Source: Microbacterium enclense (GTDB lineage: Bacteria > Actinomycetota > Actinomycetes > Actinomycetales > Microbacteriaceae). From it: a DNA stretch of 64,000 nucleotides. The stretch's first letter is position 1. Every line of letters begins with the position of its first letter. Below are positions 1 to 7,645 of this stretch, piece by piece. Under the pieces are notes generated by a model, which did no database searches, was not told the origin of the DNA, and worked only from the letters and a program-made list of their open reading frames with translations. A program made the translations under genes and the position numbers. The DNA lies in assembly GCA_038182865.1 (NCBI GenBank), contig CP116226.1:2914001-2978000 (forward strand), written 5' to 3'.

Positions 1-2
1 TC

Positions 3-3000
3 GAGCAGGCGATCCGCACCGTGCAGGGCGTGACGGACATCACCTCGACGACCTCCAGCGGATCCGCGCAGATCACCGCCCAGTGGGCGTTCGGGGCGGA
101 CGATGACGAGACGGTTCGGTCGATCCGCGCGGCGACCGACGGACTGACCTCGGCCCTCCCTGCGGGCACGACCGTCGAGGTGGCGGTCTGGGGCACGCTC
201 AACACGCCGGCGCTGATCATCACCGCGACCTCGACCGGCGACGAGGACGCCTTCGGGCAGAGGCTGTCGCAGAGTGTGGTTCCGAGCCTGCGGGGGATCC
301 CCGGGGTGCGCGACGTTCAGCTCGCCGGGGTCCAGGCGCACCGGATCGTCATCGCTCCGCGGGCCGCCGATGTGACGCGCCTGAAGATCGACCTCAGCTC
401 ACTGGGCGCGATCGTCAAGGCCCACGAGGATGCCACGCCCGCGGGCCAAGCCCCCTCCGCCGACGGCACCGTGTCGATCACGGTCGGCTCCGCGTCCGCG
501 AGCGTGGACGACATCGCGGCGCTCGTGGTTCCGACGGCCGACGGAGCCGTGCTCGTCTCGGATTTCGCCGACGTCTCCGTCGAGACGGTGCCGGCGACCA
601 CGATCGCGCGCATGAACGGCCGCACCATGCAGACCCTCAAGATCTTCCCCACGAACGATGCCAACCTCGTCGACCTGTCGCACGCCGTGAACGGCGAGCT
701 CGACCGCGTCGCGCCGGGACTCGGCGCGCAGTTCGTCGCCGTGCTCGACAAGGCGCCCTACATCGAGCAGTCGGTTCACGACCTCTCGGTCGAGGGCGGT
801 CTCGGTCTGTTGTTCGCCGTGCTGGTGATCCTCGCCTTCCTCCGATCGTGGCGATCCACCGTGATCGCGGCGATCTCCATTCCCCTCTCGTTGCTCATCA
901 CCCTCATTGGGCTGTGGTGGAGCGGGTACTCGCTCAACATCCTGTCGCTGGGTGCGCTGACCATCGCCGTCGGGCGCGTCGTCGACGACTCGATCGTCGT
1001 GATCGAGAACATCACCCGACGGCGGGGGACGGGCCCGTTGACTCCCGAGATGGTCGTCGCCTCGGTGCGTCAGGTGGCCGGGGCGATCTCGGCATCCACG
1101 CTGACGACCGTGGCGGTCTTCCTGCCGATCGCTTTCGTCTCGGGGGTGACCGGACAGCTCTTCCGTCCCTTCGCGGTGACCATGACGATCGCCCTCCTCG
1201 CCTCCCTGGTCGTGGCCCTGACGATCGTGCCCGTCTGTGCGTACTGGTTCCTCCAACGGGTCGCGGCCCGTCCGGCCGAAGTCACGCCCGACGTCACCGC
1301 TGTCATCCCCACCACCGCGGCCGACGAAGACGAGGTCACGACGAGACCCGATCGTCTCCATCGTGCGGTGATGCCCGCGCTGGCGTCGACGCGACGGCAT
1401 CCCGTGGTGTCGATCGCCGTCGCGGCGGTCCTGTTGATCGTCACCGTCGGGATGGCGGCATCCCTGCCGACCGACTTCCTGGGGTCGTCCGGTCGCGGCA
1501 GCCTCCAGGTGACGCAGACCCCGCCCGGGGGCGGTGACCCCGTGGCCGCCGCTGAGCCCGTCGAGCGCGCCCTCGAGGGCGTCGCCGGTGTGAAGGCCGT
1601 GCTGACGACGGTGCCTCTGGCCGCGGGCGGGGAGGCCGACGCGCTCACGTACGACCTCCTGCTCGACGACGACGCCGACACGACGGCGGTGCAGACAGCG
1701 GTGCAGGGCGTCCTCGACGGGATGACGGACGCGGGTCGATTGGCGATCGCGTCGCAGGATGCCGTCGCCGGTGACGGCGCGGAGTCGGTGTTGCTGCGCA
1801 TCCAGGGCGACGACGCCGGGGCGCTGCGCGCGGCGAGCGATCAGCTGGCGAAGGAGCTCGCGGGCGCGGACGGCGTCAGCGCCGTCACGAGCGAGATCGA
1901 CGGTGAGCAGCCCGTGATGCGGGTGGCGATCGACGAGGCCCGGGCGGCGACCCTCGGCTTCGATCGGGCGACCGTGGCCTCGGCCATCCGCGCCGCGCTC
2001 GAGGGGGTGACGGTCGGGTCGCTCACGCTGGAGGGGCAGAAACGCGACGTGGTGGTTCGCACGGCCGGAGCGGCGGCGACGGCCGACACCCTGGGGGACA
2101 TCATGCTGCCGGTGACCTCTCAGCAGACGGCCGAGGCACGCAAGGCCGCCCTCGACGCGCTCGAGCAGAAAGCGAAAGAGGAATCGGACCGGGCCAAGGC
2201 GGACGCCGAGAAGAAGGTCGACGATCAGATCGCCGACGCCGCCGAGAAGCGCGCCGCGTACGCCGCACAGATCCCCGAGCTGCAGAAGCAACTCGGTGCC
2301 CTCTCCACCGCTCCGATCGAGCCCGGCCAGCCTCTCACCCCGGAGACGGAGGCGGCGTTGCGTGCCCAGCAGGAGAGGGAGCAGCAGATCGCCGGTCTGC
2401 GCGAAGCGCTCGAGGGCGCCCGTGCGGGCGTCACCGGCATGGACGAGCAGATCACGAGCCTGCAGCAAGCGCGTTCCGACGCCGAGAAGCAGCAGGAGGA
2501 CGCGGAGGCCGCCGCCGCGGCGCAGAAGGCCGCCGCCGAGGTGACGGGCACGGCGATCCCGCTGTCGGCCGTGGCCACCGTGACGCGCGAGCTCACCGCT
2601 CCCTCGATCACTCGCGCCGGCGGCGAGCGGCAGGTCACACTCACCGTGGATGCCGACGAGGGTCGACTCGACGCGGTGAGCGACGCGATCCACCGGGCGA
2701 CGTCCGATGCGAACCTGCCCGCGGGTGTGTCGTTCGTGCAGGACGGGTCGCTCTCCGAGCGGGATGACGCGTTCGGGCAGCTGGGGATCGCGATGCTCGC
2801 CGCGATCATGCTCGTGCTGCTGGTGATGGTGGCGACCTTCCGTACCTTCCGTGAGCCGCTCGTCCTGCTCGTCTCGATCCCGTTCGCCGCCACGGGGGCG
2901 ATCGGTGCGCTGTGGCTGACGGGAACGCCTCTGGGGCTTCCCGCTCTGATCGGCCTGCTGATGCTCATCGGGATCGTCGTGACCAACGCCATCGTGCTGC

Positions 3001-3326
3001 TCGATCTGATCCGGCATCTCCGCTCCGCGGGAGTGCCGCTCGAGGAGGCTGTCGAGCAGGGGACGCGCCTGCGTCTGCGGCCCATCCTGATGACCGCGGC
3101 GGCGACGGTGTTCGCCCTCATCCCCATGTCACTCGGGCTCACCGGCGGAGGCGTGTTCATCTCGCAGCCGCTCGCCGTCGTGGTCATCGGCGGTCTGGTG
3201 TCGTCGACGCTGTTGACGCTCGTCCTCGTCCCGACCCTGTACACGTTCGTCGAGCGGGGCCGAGACCGGCGGGCGCTTCGCCGCGCCGAGCGTCGCGCGG
3301 CGCGAGCGGAAGAGCACGAGGCGTAG
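3..3326 (+). CDS. RND-family efflux transporter (AcrB/SwrC-like), 5' end outside window
   Basis: Proton-driven inner-membrane efflux pump of the resistance-nodulation-division family; the cargo is unknown. The frame is open from base 3, so the start codon and by comparison with AcrB roughly 60 residues lie upstream. The membrane segment at about 955-1020 carries the VVDDSIVV motif, matching the paired aspartates of the AcrB proton relay. The equivalent TM10 segment reads VVTNAIVLLD and so lacks the AcrB lysine, as I recall is common in Gram-positive homologues. A second set of membrane segments covers about 2780-3260. A charged, Ala/Glu/Lys/Gln-rich coiled-coil insertion lies at 2121-2541 inside the second porter domain. 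A basic C-terminal tail is probably cytoplasmic. Family call is firm; substrate cannot be read. Confidence 0.93.
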   Translation, partial: EQAIRTVQGVTDITSTTSSGSAQITAQWAFGADDDETVRSIRAATDGLTSALPAGTTVEVAVWGTLNTPALIITATSTGDEDAFGQRLSQSVVPSLRGIPGVRDVQLAGVQAHRIVIAPRAADVTRLKIDLSSLGAIVKAHEDATPAGQAPSADGTVSITVGSASASVDDIAALVVPTADGAVLVSDFADVSVETVPATTIARMNGRTMQTLKIFPTNDANLVDLSHAVNGELDRVAPGLGAQFVAVLDKAPYIEQSVHDLSVEGGLGLLFAVLVILAFLRSWRSTVIAAISIPLSLLITLIGLWWSGYSLNILSLGALTIAVGRVVDDSIVVIENITRRRGTGPLTPEMVVASVRQVAGAISASTLTTVAVFLPIAFVSGVTGQLFRPFAVTMTIALLASLVVALTIVPVCAYWFLQRVAARPAEVTPDVTAVIPTTAADEDEVTTRPDRLHRAVMPALASTRRHPVVSIAVAAVLLIVTVGMAASLPTDFLGSSGRGSLQVTQTPPGGGDPVAAAEPVERALEGVAGVKAVLTTVPLAAGGEADALTYDLLLDDDADTTAVQTAVQGVLDGMTDAGRLAIASQDAVAGDGAESVLLRIQGDDAGALRAASDQLAKELAGADGVSAVTSEIDGEQPVMRVAIDEARAATLGFDRATVASAIRAALEGVTVGSLTLEGQKRDVVVRTAGAAATADTLGDIMLPVTSQQTAEARKAALDALEQKAKEESDRAKADAEKKVDDQIADAAEKRAAYAAQIPELQKQLGALSTAPIEPGQPLTPETEAALRAQQEREQQIAGLREALEGARAGVTGMDEQITSLQQARSDAEKQQEDAEAAAAAQKAAAEVTGTAIPLSAVATVTRELTAPSITRAGGERQVTLTVDADEGRLDAVSDAIHRATSDANLPAGVSFVQDGSLSERDDAFGQLGIAMLAAIMLVLLVMVATFRTFREPLVLLVSIPFAATGAIGALWLTGTPLGLPALIGLLMLIGIVVTNAIVLLDLIRHLRSAGVPLEEAVEQGTRLRLRPILMTAAATVFALIPMSLGLTGGGVFISQPLAVVVIGGLVSSTLLTLVLVPTLYTFVERGRDRRALRRAERRAARAEEHEA
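2121..2541 (+). other. Coiled-coil insertion within the RND pump
   Basis: About 140 codons coding for alternating Ala, Glu, Lys, Gln and Arg, with heptad-like spacing and a short Pro-rich turn (IEPGQPLTPE) near the middle. This suggests a helical hairpin. It interrupts the second porter-domain repeat just before the conserved TAIPLSAVATV strand. Confidence 0.7.
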
Positions 3327-3382
3327 ACGGCCGGCGGTCGCGGGGCGGGCGCGCCCGCGGCCGCATCCGGCAGGATGGAGCG

Positions 3383-4600
3383 GTGACCCCCCGCACGCTG
3401 CGCCACCGCGCCGTCATCCGTGCCGGCATCCTCGCCGGAGTCCTCGCGGGCTCCGTCGTACTGGGTCTCGCCGGGTGCACGGCGACGTCCGTGCACACGG
3501 CGGACAGCAGCGACGGTGCCGGAGTCGTGGGCGTCGCCCTTCCCTCCGCCGACGATGCGACCTGGGACGATGCCGGAGCGGCTCTCGCCGAAGAGCTGCG
3601 TGCGCGCGGTTTCCGGGTCGACCTGCAGTTCGCGGCGGATGACGCGCGTACCCAGGCGTCGCAGATGCAGAACATGCTCACGAAGGGGACGGACGCCATC
3701 GTCCTCGCACCGCTGGCCGGCGACGCCGCCGCCGGGCCCGCGCAGACGGCCGCCGATGACGGCGTGCCGGTGGTCGTGTTCGGCCTCGACCATGACGTGC
3801 CCGGCGCCCGCTTCGTGGCGACGGCGGATTCGGACGCGGTCGGCCGCGCCCAGGCGGAGGCGCTGTTAGAGGCGATCGCCGCCGAACAGCCCGGCCCCAC
3901 GTCCGGCGACAGCGACGCGAGCACGGATGCGACGACGTCACCGATGGCCGCGGCGGCGACGCCGCGCGTCGCCGTCCTCGCCGGCGTCGCCGCCGACGGG
4001 GGCACCGGGCGGCTCCACCGGGCGGCTCTGGACGTCTTGTCGGCGGCGGCCGACGCGGGGACGATCGACATCGTGTCGGGCGCCACGCTGGAGTCCGCGG
4101 CGGTCGCGGATGACGTCGCCGACATCGAGGCGCTGGCCGCGCAGCGGATCGACGATCTCCGAGCCGAGGATGCCCCTCCGACGGCGGTGCTCGCTCTCGG
4201 CGACGCTGTCACGCGCGGGACGGTGCGGGCGCTGACGGCACCCGCGGCGGACGAAGCGACCCCGAGTCCGTCCGCCTCCGCGACCCCGAGTCCGTCGGGC
4301 TCCGCCACCGGCGCGGCGGCCGCGGCACCGCTGCTCGCGGTCGGGTCCGGAGCCGACGACGACACGGTCTCCGCGCTTCGGGACGGTGCGCTCTCCGCGA
4401 CGGTGATCGTCGACGTGCGAGCGCTCGCCGCCGCCGCCGCCGACGCGGTCGAGGCTCTCCTCGACGGCGAGGTCCCCGAGGGCGACGGGAGCGCGCTCGC
4501 GGGACTCCTCGATGTGCCCGCGTTCGTCTCGTCGCCGCTCACGGTGCGCGCGTCCGAGGCGGACCGGGCGCGCGACCTTCAGGACGGCGGCACGCGCTGA
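3383..4600 (+). CDS. Periplasmic-binding-protein-like lipoprotein (sugar-binding type)
   Basis: 405-residue predicted extracellular lipoprotein. The GTG start is preceded by GGAG and by CAGGAT six bases upstream, so translation may be Shine-Dalgarno-led or leaderless. The signal sequence ends in the lipobox LAGC. The body has the two-lobe pattern of RbsB-like binding proteins: an early VVGVALPSADD strand, the MQNMLTKGTDAIVLAPL segment, then VPVVVFGLDHD. Ser/Thr/Pro/Ala-rich inserts near residues 175-190 and 290-315 are unusual for the family. No permease or ATPase gene lies beside it, so it may serve a distant transporter or act as a sensor or binding protein. Ligand unknown. Confidence 0.75.
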   Translation: MTPRTLRHRAVIRAGILAGVLAGSVVLGLAGCTATSVHTADSSDGAGVVGVALPSADDATWDDAGAALAEELRARGFRVDLQFAADDARTQASQMQNMLTKGTDAIVLAPLAGDAAAGPAQTAADDGVPVVVFGLDHDVPGARFVATADSDAVGRAQAEALLEAIAAEQPGPTSGDSDASTDATTSPMAAAATPRVAVLAGVAADGGTGRLHRAALDVLSAAADAGTIDIVSGATLESAAVADDVADIEALAAQRIDDLRAEDAPPTAVLALGDAVTRGTVRALTAPAADEATPSPSASATPSPSGSATGAAAAAPLLAVGSGADDDTVSALRDGALSATVIVDVRALAAAAADAVEALLDGEVPEGDGSALAGLLDVPAFVSSPLTVRASEADRARDLQDGGTR

Positions 4601-4660
4601 CAGGGAACCGCCGAAGCCTCCCCACGAAGGCAGCGGCAGCCGTGGCAAGGGCCCCGAGAA

Positions 4661-4676
4661 TTCGGGAAAACCCGAA
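4661..4676. repeat. Perfect inverted repeat TTCGGG-AAAA-CCCGAA
   Basis: A 6-bp stem with a 4-base AAAA spacer, 58 bp upstream of the kinase start. There is no T tract. Its place just upstream of the predicted promoter of the two-component operon fits an operator, perhaps for the LuxR-type regulator encoded there. It could also be a weak terminator for the lipoprotein gene. Confidence 0.5.
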
Positions 4677-4720
4677 ACGCAGCGGGGGCTGACCCGGCTG
4701 TCCCCGCCGGGGCCGCGCTC

Positions 4721-4726
4721 TAGCGT
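4721..4726 (+). promoter_or_regulatory. -10 element TAGCGT for leaderless two-component operon
   Basis: TAGCGT matches TANNNT and ends 7 bases before the ATG at 4734, which would put the transcription start at or next to the start codon. No Shine-Dalgarno sequence is visible. This supports the 4734 start over upstream in-frame alternatives. Confidence 0.55.
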
Positions 4727-4733
4727 GGAACCC

Positions 4734-6068
4734 ATGACCACGGCATCCGTTCTCCCGCCCCCGCCACCGGCCGAGCCGTCGGGCGACACGCCCTCGACGT
4801 CCTCGACCGGTTCGACCGCCGCTCTCAGCCCGCGCGTGCGCATCGCCTCGCCCGGACGCGTGGCCGGAGCAGCCGCCCAGCTCGTCGCCCTCGGGCTCGT
4901 GGGACCAACGATCTTCGGAGCGCTGTTCGGGCTTCTCGGCGCCGGCGTCGGCATGCTGTTCGCCCTGCTTTTCGGTGTCGTGCTCCTCGCGGGACTCGTC
5001 TACGCGCTCTTCGGTGTCGCGTGGTTCGAGCGGGCCCGCGTCGACGGGCTCTACGGCATCGGTCTTCCCGCCCTGCGGGCGCGGCGCAGCACCCGCTCCG
5101 GTTTCGTCGGCGTGCTGCACACGATCTGGCTGCAGGCGATCGACCCCGCTCAGTGGCGCGCGGTCGCCTCGTTCGCCATCGCCACCGTCATCGGGCTGGT
5201 CACGGTCACCGCGGCCGGCGCCCTCGCGTGGGGAGTCGCACTGAGCGTGAGTCCGCTGTTCGGCTGGTCGAACACGCGCCTGTTCGGGATCTTCCCCTTC
5301 GAGGGGGCGCTGGTGCCCGTGGTCGGTGTGCTCACGATCATCGTCGCGGTCGCCGCGATCATCGGGACCGCTCTGCTGCACGGCGTCATCGTCCGCGCGA
5401 TCTTCGTGCCGTCACGCGAAGCGCAGCTCGAGGAGGCCGCGCGCACCTCCGACACGCGTCGGGCCGGGGCGGTCCGCGCCGCCGAGGTCGAGCGCACGCG
5501 CATCGAACGCGACCTCCACGACGGTGTCCAGCCACGGCTGGTGTCCATCGGCATGACGCTCGGTCTCGCGCAGACGAAGATCGACGACGACCCCGAGGCC
5601 GCGAAGGCCCTCGTGGCCGAGGCGCACGCCTCGACCAAGTCGGCCATCACCGAGCTTCGACAGCTGGCGCGTGGCATCCACGCCTCGGTGCTCGAGGATC
5701 GGGGCCTGGATGCCGCCCTCTCCGCGCTCGCATCGCGCTCGCACATCCCGGTGACCCTCGACGTGCGGTTGTCCCGGCGTTGCAGCCGGCCGGCCGAAGC
5801 GTCGGTGTACTTCTCGATCGCGGAGGCGTTGACCAACGCGGCGAAGCACTCGCGGGCCACCGCGTGCCGCGTGCACGTCCGCGTGCGCGAGGACGGCACC
5901 CTCTGGGCGCGCGTCGAGGACGACGGTCTGGGAGGCGCGCGCGTCGTCCCCGGCGGCGGGCTCGACGGCATCGTCAATCGCGTGACCGCCGCCGGCGGCA
6001 CCGCGCGGATCGACAGCCCGCAGGGCGGGCCCACCACGGTCGAGGTGAGCGTGCCATGCGCGTCGTGA
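4734..6068 (+). CDS. Two-component sensor histidine kinase (HisKA_3/NarL type)
   Basis: 444-residue membrane kinase that should phosphorylate the LuxR-type regulator encoded next. The N-terminus is a Pro-rich cytoplasmic stretch, followed by about four hydrophobic segments between residues 45 and 225 resembling a membrane sensor domain. The HisKA_3 motif ERDLHDGVQPRLVSIG at about residue 260 holds the phospho-acceptor histidine. The ATPase N box is EALTNAAKHSRA, and the G box is the DDGLGGA and GGGLDGI segments. The start was chosen because TAGCGT lies 7 bases upstream. The stop codon lies 13 bases inside the next gene, so translation is coupled. The stimulus cannot be read; cell-envelope stress is a guess based on the DUF4097 partner. 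Confidence 0.92.
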   Translation: MTTASVLPPPPPAEPSGDTPSTSSTGSTAALSPRVRIASPGRVAGAAAQLVALGLVGPTIFGALFGLLGAGVGMLFALLFGVVLLAGLVYALFGVAWFERARVDGLYGIGLPALRARRSTRSGFVGVLHTIWLQAIDPAQWRAVASFAIATVIGLVTVTAAGALAWGVALSVSPLFGWSNTRLFGIFPFEGALVPVVGVLTIIVAVAAIIGTALLHGVIVRAIFVPSREAQLEEAARTSDTRRAGAVRAAEVERTRIERDLHDGVQPRLVSIGMTLGLAQTKIDDDPEAAKALVAEAHASTKSAITELRQLARGIHASVLEDRGLDAALSALASRSHIPVTLDVRLSRRCSRPAEASVYFSIAEALTNAAKHSRATACRVHVRVREDGTLWARVEDDGLGGARVVPGGGLDGIVNRVTAAGGTARIDSPQGGPTTVEVSVPCAS

Positions 6069-6721
6069 TCTGCGAGGACTCGGTCCTCCTGCGCGAAGGT
6101 CTCGTTCGCCTCCTCGCCGACGACGGTCACGAGGTCGTCGCCGCCCTCCCCGACGCCGAGGGCCTGGAGGCCGCGGTCACCGAATCCGCGCCCGATCTGT
6201 GCATCCTCGATGTGCGGCTGCCGCCGACGTGGACCGACGAGGGCATCCGCGCGGCGATCGCGCTGAGGTCCCGGCATCCGGGGCTGGCCGTCCTGGTCCT
6301 GTCGCAGTACGTCGAAGAGCGGTACGCGAGCGACCTCATCGCCGACGGGCAGGGCTCGCTCGGTTACCTCCTCAAAGATCGGGTGGCCGACGTGCGCGGT
6401 TTTTTCGAGGCGGTGGGACGCATCGCCGACGGGGCCACCGTCCTCGACCCGGAGGTCGTGTCGCAGCTGCTGACCCGGCGTCGTCGCGACGAGCGGCTGC
6501 AGAGCCTCACCGAACGCGAGCGAGCCGTCCTCGCGCTCATCGCGGAGGGGCGCTCGAACCAGTCGATCGCCCAGACGCTCTTCGTCTCACCGGCGAGTGT
6601 CGAGAAGTACATCACCGCCATCTTCACCAAGCTCGGCCTCGAGCCCGACGAGACGGGCAACCGTCGCGTCATCGCCGCCCTGGTCCACCTGGGCCATGAC
6701 CACCCCGGAGCTCCCTCATGA
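6056..6721 (+). CDS. LuxR/NarL-family response regulator
   Basis: 221-residue DNA-binding regulator. The receiver domain starts MRVVICEDSVLLREG, with the phospho-acceptor Asp in CILDVRLPP, the conserved Ser of VLSQYVE and the Lys of YLLKDRV. The C-terminal LuxR helix-turn-helix spans LTERERAVLALIAEGRSN to SVEKYITAIFTKLGL. It overlaps the kinase by 13 bases and the following gene by ATGA, so the three are one transcript. It probably controls its own operon; the hairpin at 4661-4676 is a candidate site. Identification is firm; the regulon is unknown. Confidence 0.94.
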   Translation: MRVVICEDSVLLREGLVRLLADDGHEVVAALPDAEGLEAAVTESAPDLCILDVRLPPTWTDEGIRAAIALRSRHPGLAVLVLSQYVEERYASDLIADGQGSLGYLLKDRVADVRGFFEAVGRIADGATVLDPEVVSQLLTRRRRDERLQSLTERERAVLALIAEGRSNQSIAQTLFVSPASVEKYITAIFTKLGLEPDETGNRRVIAALVHLGHDHPGAPS

Positions 6722-7560
6722 CCACGCAGACCCCCCTCGACCCCTCGACACCCGCACCGGTCACCCGGCCGCCCCGGCGAACGGCGGCACTGGCCGTCTC
6801 GATCGTCACCATCGTCGTCGGATCGCTGGCTTTCCTGGGCACGGTGGGGGGAACCGCGATCTCGGCGGCGGCGACCCTCAGCGACAGCGGCTACCGCGGC
6901 CTCGATGCGCAGGTCTCGACCCGAGGGCTGACCGGCCTCGACCTGGATCTCGCAGCCGGTTCGCTGACCATCGCCTACGGCGACGTCACCGACGCCGAGC
7001 TCGCGGCCCGCGTCGGGGGACCCGGCGGGTGGACGTTCGAGCGGCGCGGCGACACGCTGCGGGTCGCGTCTCCCGACCGGGGCGTCCTGTCGGCGTGGGG
7101 GAGCGGGCGTCACTCCGCGACGCTCACCCTCCCGCGCGAACTCGCTCGCACCGACATCGACGCGAAGCTCCAGGTCACCGGTGGCAGCCTCGACCTCGAC
7201 GCCACCTTCGACGACCTGCGCGTCGAGCTGGCCGGGGGAGAGGTCACTCTCGCCGGTGGTGCGCGCTCCCTGAACCTGACCGTCGCCGGCGGCTCCGCGT
7301 CCACGGAACTCGAGGACGTCGACACGGCGGCGTTCGAGGTCGCCGGTGGCGAGCTCTCGGTCGACCTGAGCGGCACGACGCCCTCCCGCACGACGGTCTC
7401 GGTGACGGGGGGATCGGCTGACATCGTGCTTCCCGACGACACCTATCGCGTGTCGACCGATGGCGTCGGCTCCGTCGACAACTCGCTGCGCACCTCGGGG
7501 TCCGCAACCGCGGTGGTGCAGGTCGAGGCCGCCCTGGGCCACGTGTCCCTGTCGTCCTGA
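6718..7560 (+). CDS. DUF4097-type beta-repeat membrane protein
   Basis: 280 residues. One hydrophobic segment near residues 22-45 follows a Pro-rich start. The rest is a repetitive beta-strand pattern (for example LQVTGGSLDLDATFDD, ELAGGEVTLAGG, LTVAGGSAS) typical of DUF4097/adhesin-like beta-solenoids. It starts in an ATGA overlap with the response regulator. Such proteins often accompany LiaRS-like or NarL-type two-component systems in Gram-positive bacteria, where they are thought to sit on the outer membrane face and modulate envelope-stress sensing. It is probably anchored N-terminally with an extracytoplasmic beta domain. Function is not established. Confidence 0.82.
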   Translation: MTTQTPLDPSTPAPVTRPPRRTAALAVSIVTIVVGSLAFLGTVGGTAISAAATLSDSGYRGLDAQVSTRGLTGLDLDLAAGSLTIAYGDVTDAELAARVGGPGGWTFERRGDTLRVASPDRGVLSAWGSGRHSATLTLPRELARTDIDAKLQVTGGSLDLDATFDDLRVELAGGEVTLAGGARSLNLTVAGGSASTELEDVDTAAFEVAGGELSVDLSGTTPSRTTVSVTGGSADIVLPDDTYRVSTDGVGSVDNSLRTSGSATAVVQVEAALGHVSLSS

Positions 7561-7570
7561 GCAGCACACG

Positions 7571-7623
7571 CGAGGTGCCCGCCGTCGCCCCCGATCCCTC
7601 GGGTCACGACGGCGGGCACCTCG
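7571..7623. terminator. Strong bidirectional hairpin terminator
   Basis: A perfect 17-bp inverted repeat (7571-7587 with 7607-7623) around a 19-base loop. It lies between the converging DUF4097 and aldehyde dehydrogenase genes and is followed on the + strand by TTCT. Placement and stem strength suit termination from both sides. Confidence 0.85.
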
Positions 7624-7645
7624 TTCTCGCCGCGCGGGCGCGTGA

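Noticed and set aside
399..3017. Long minus-strand open frame (872 codons) opposite the RND pump
   Set aside because: It is the mirror of a strongly coding GC-rich gene, made of Arg/His/Gly/Asp-rich sequence with no domain. Such antisense frames are expected where third positions are nearly all G or C.
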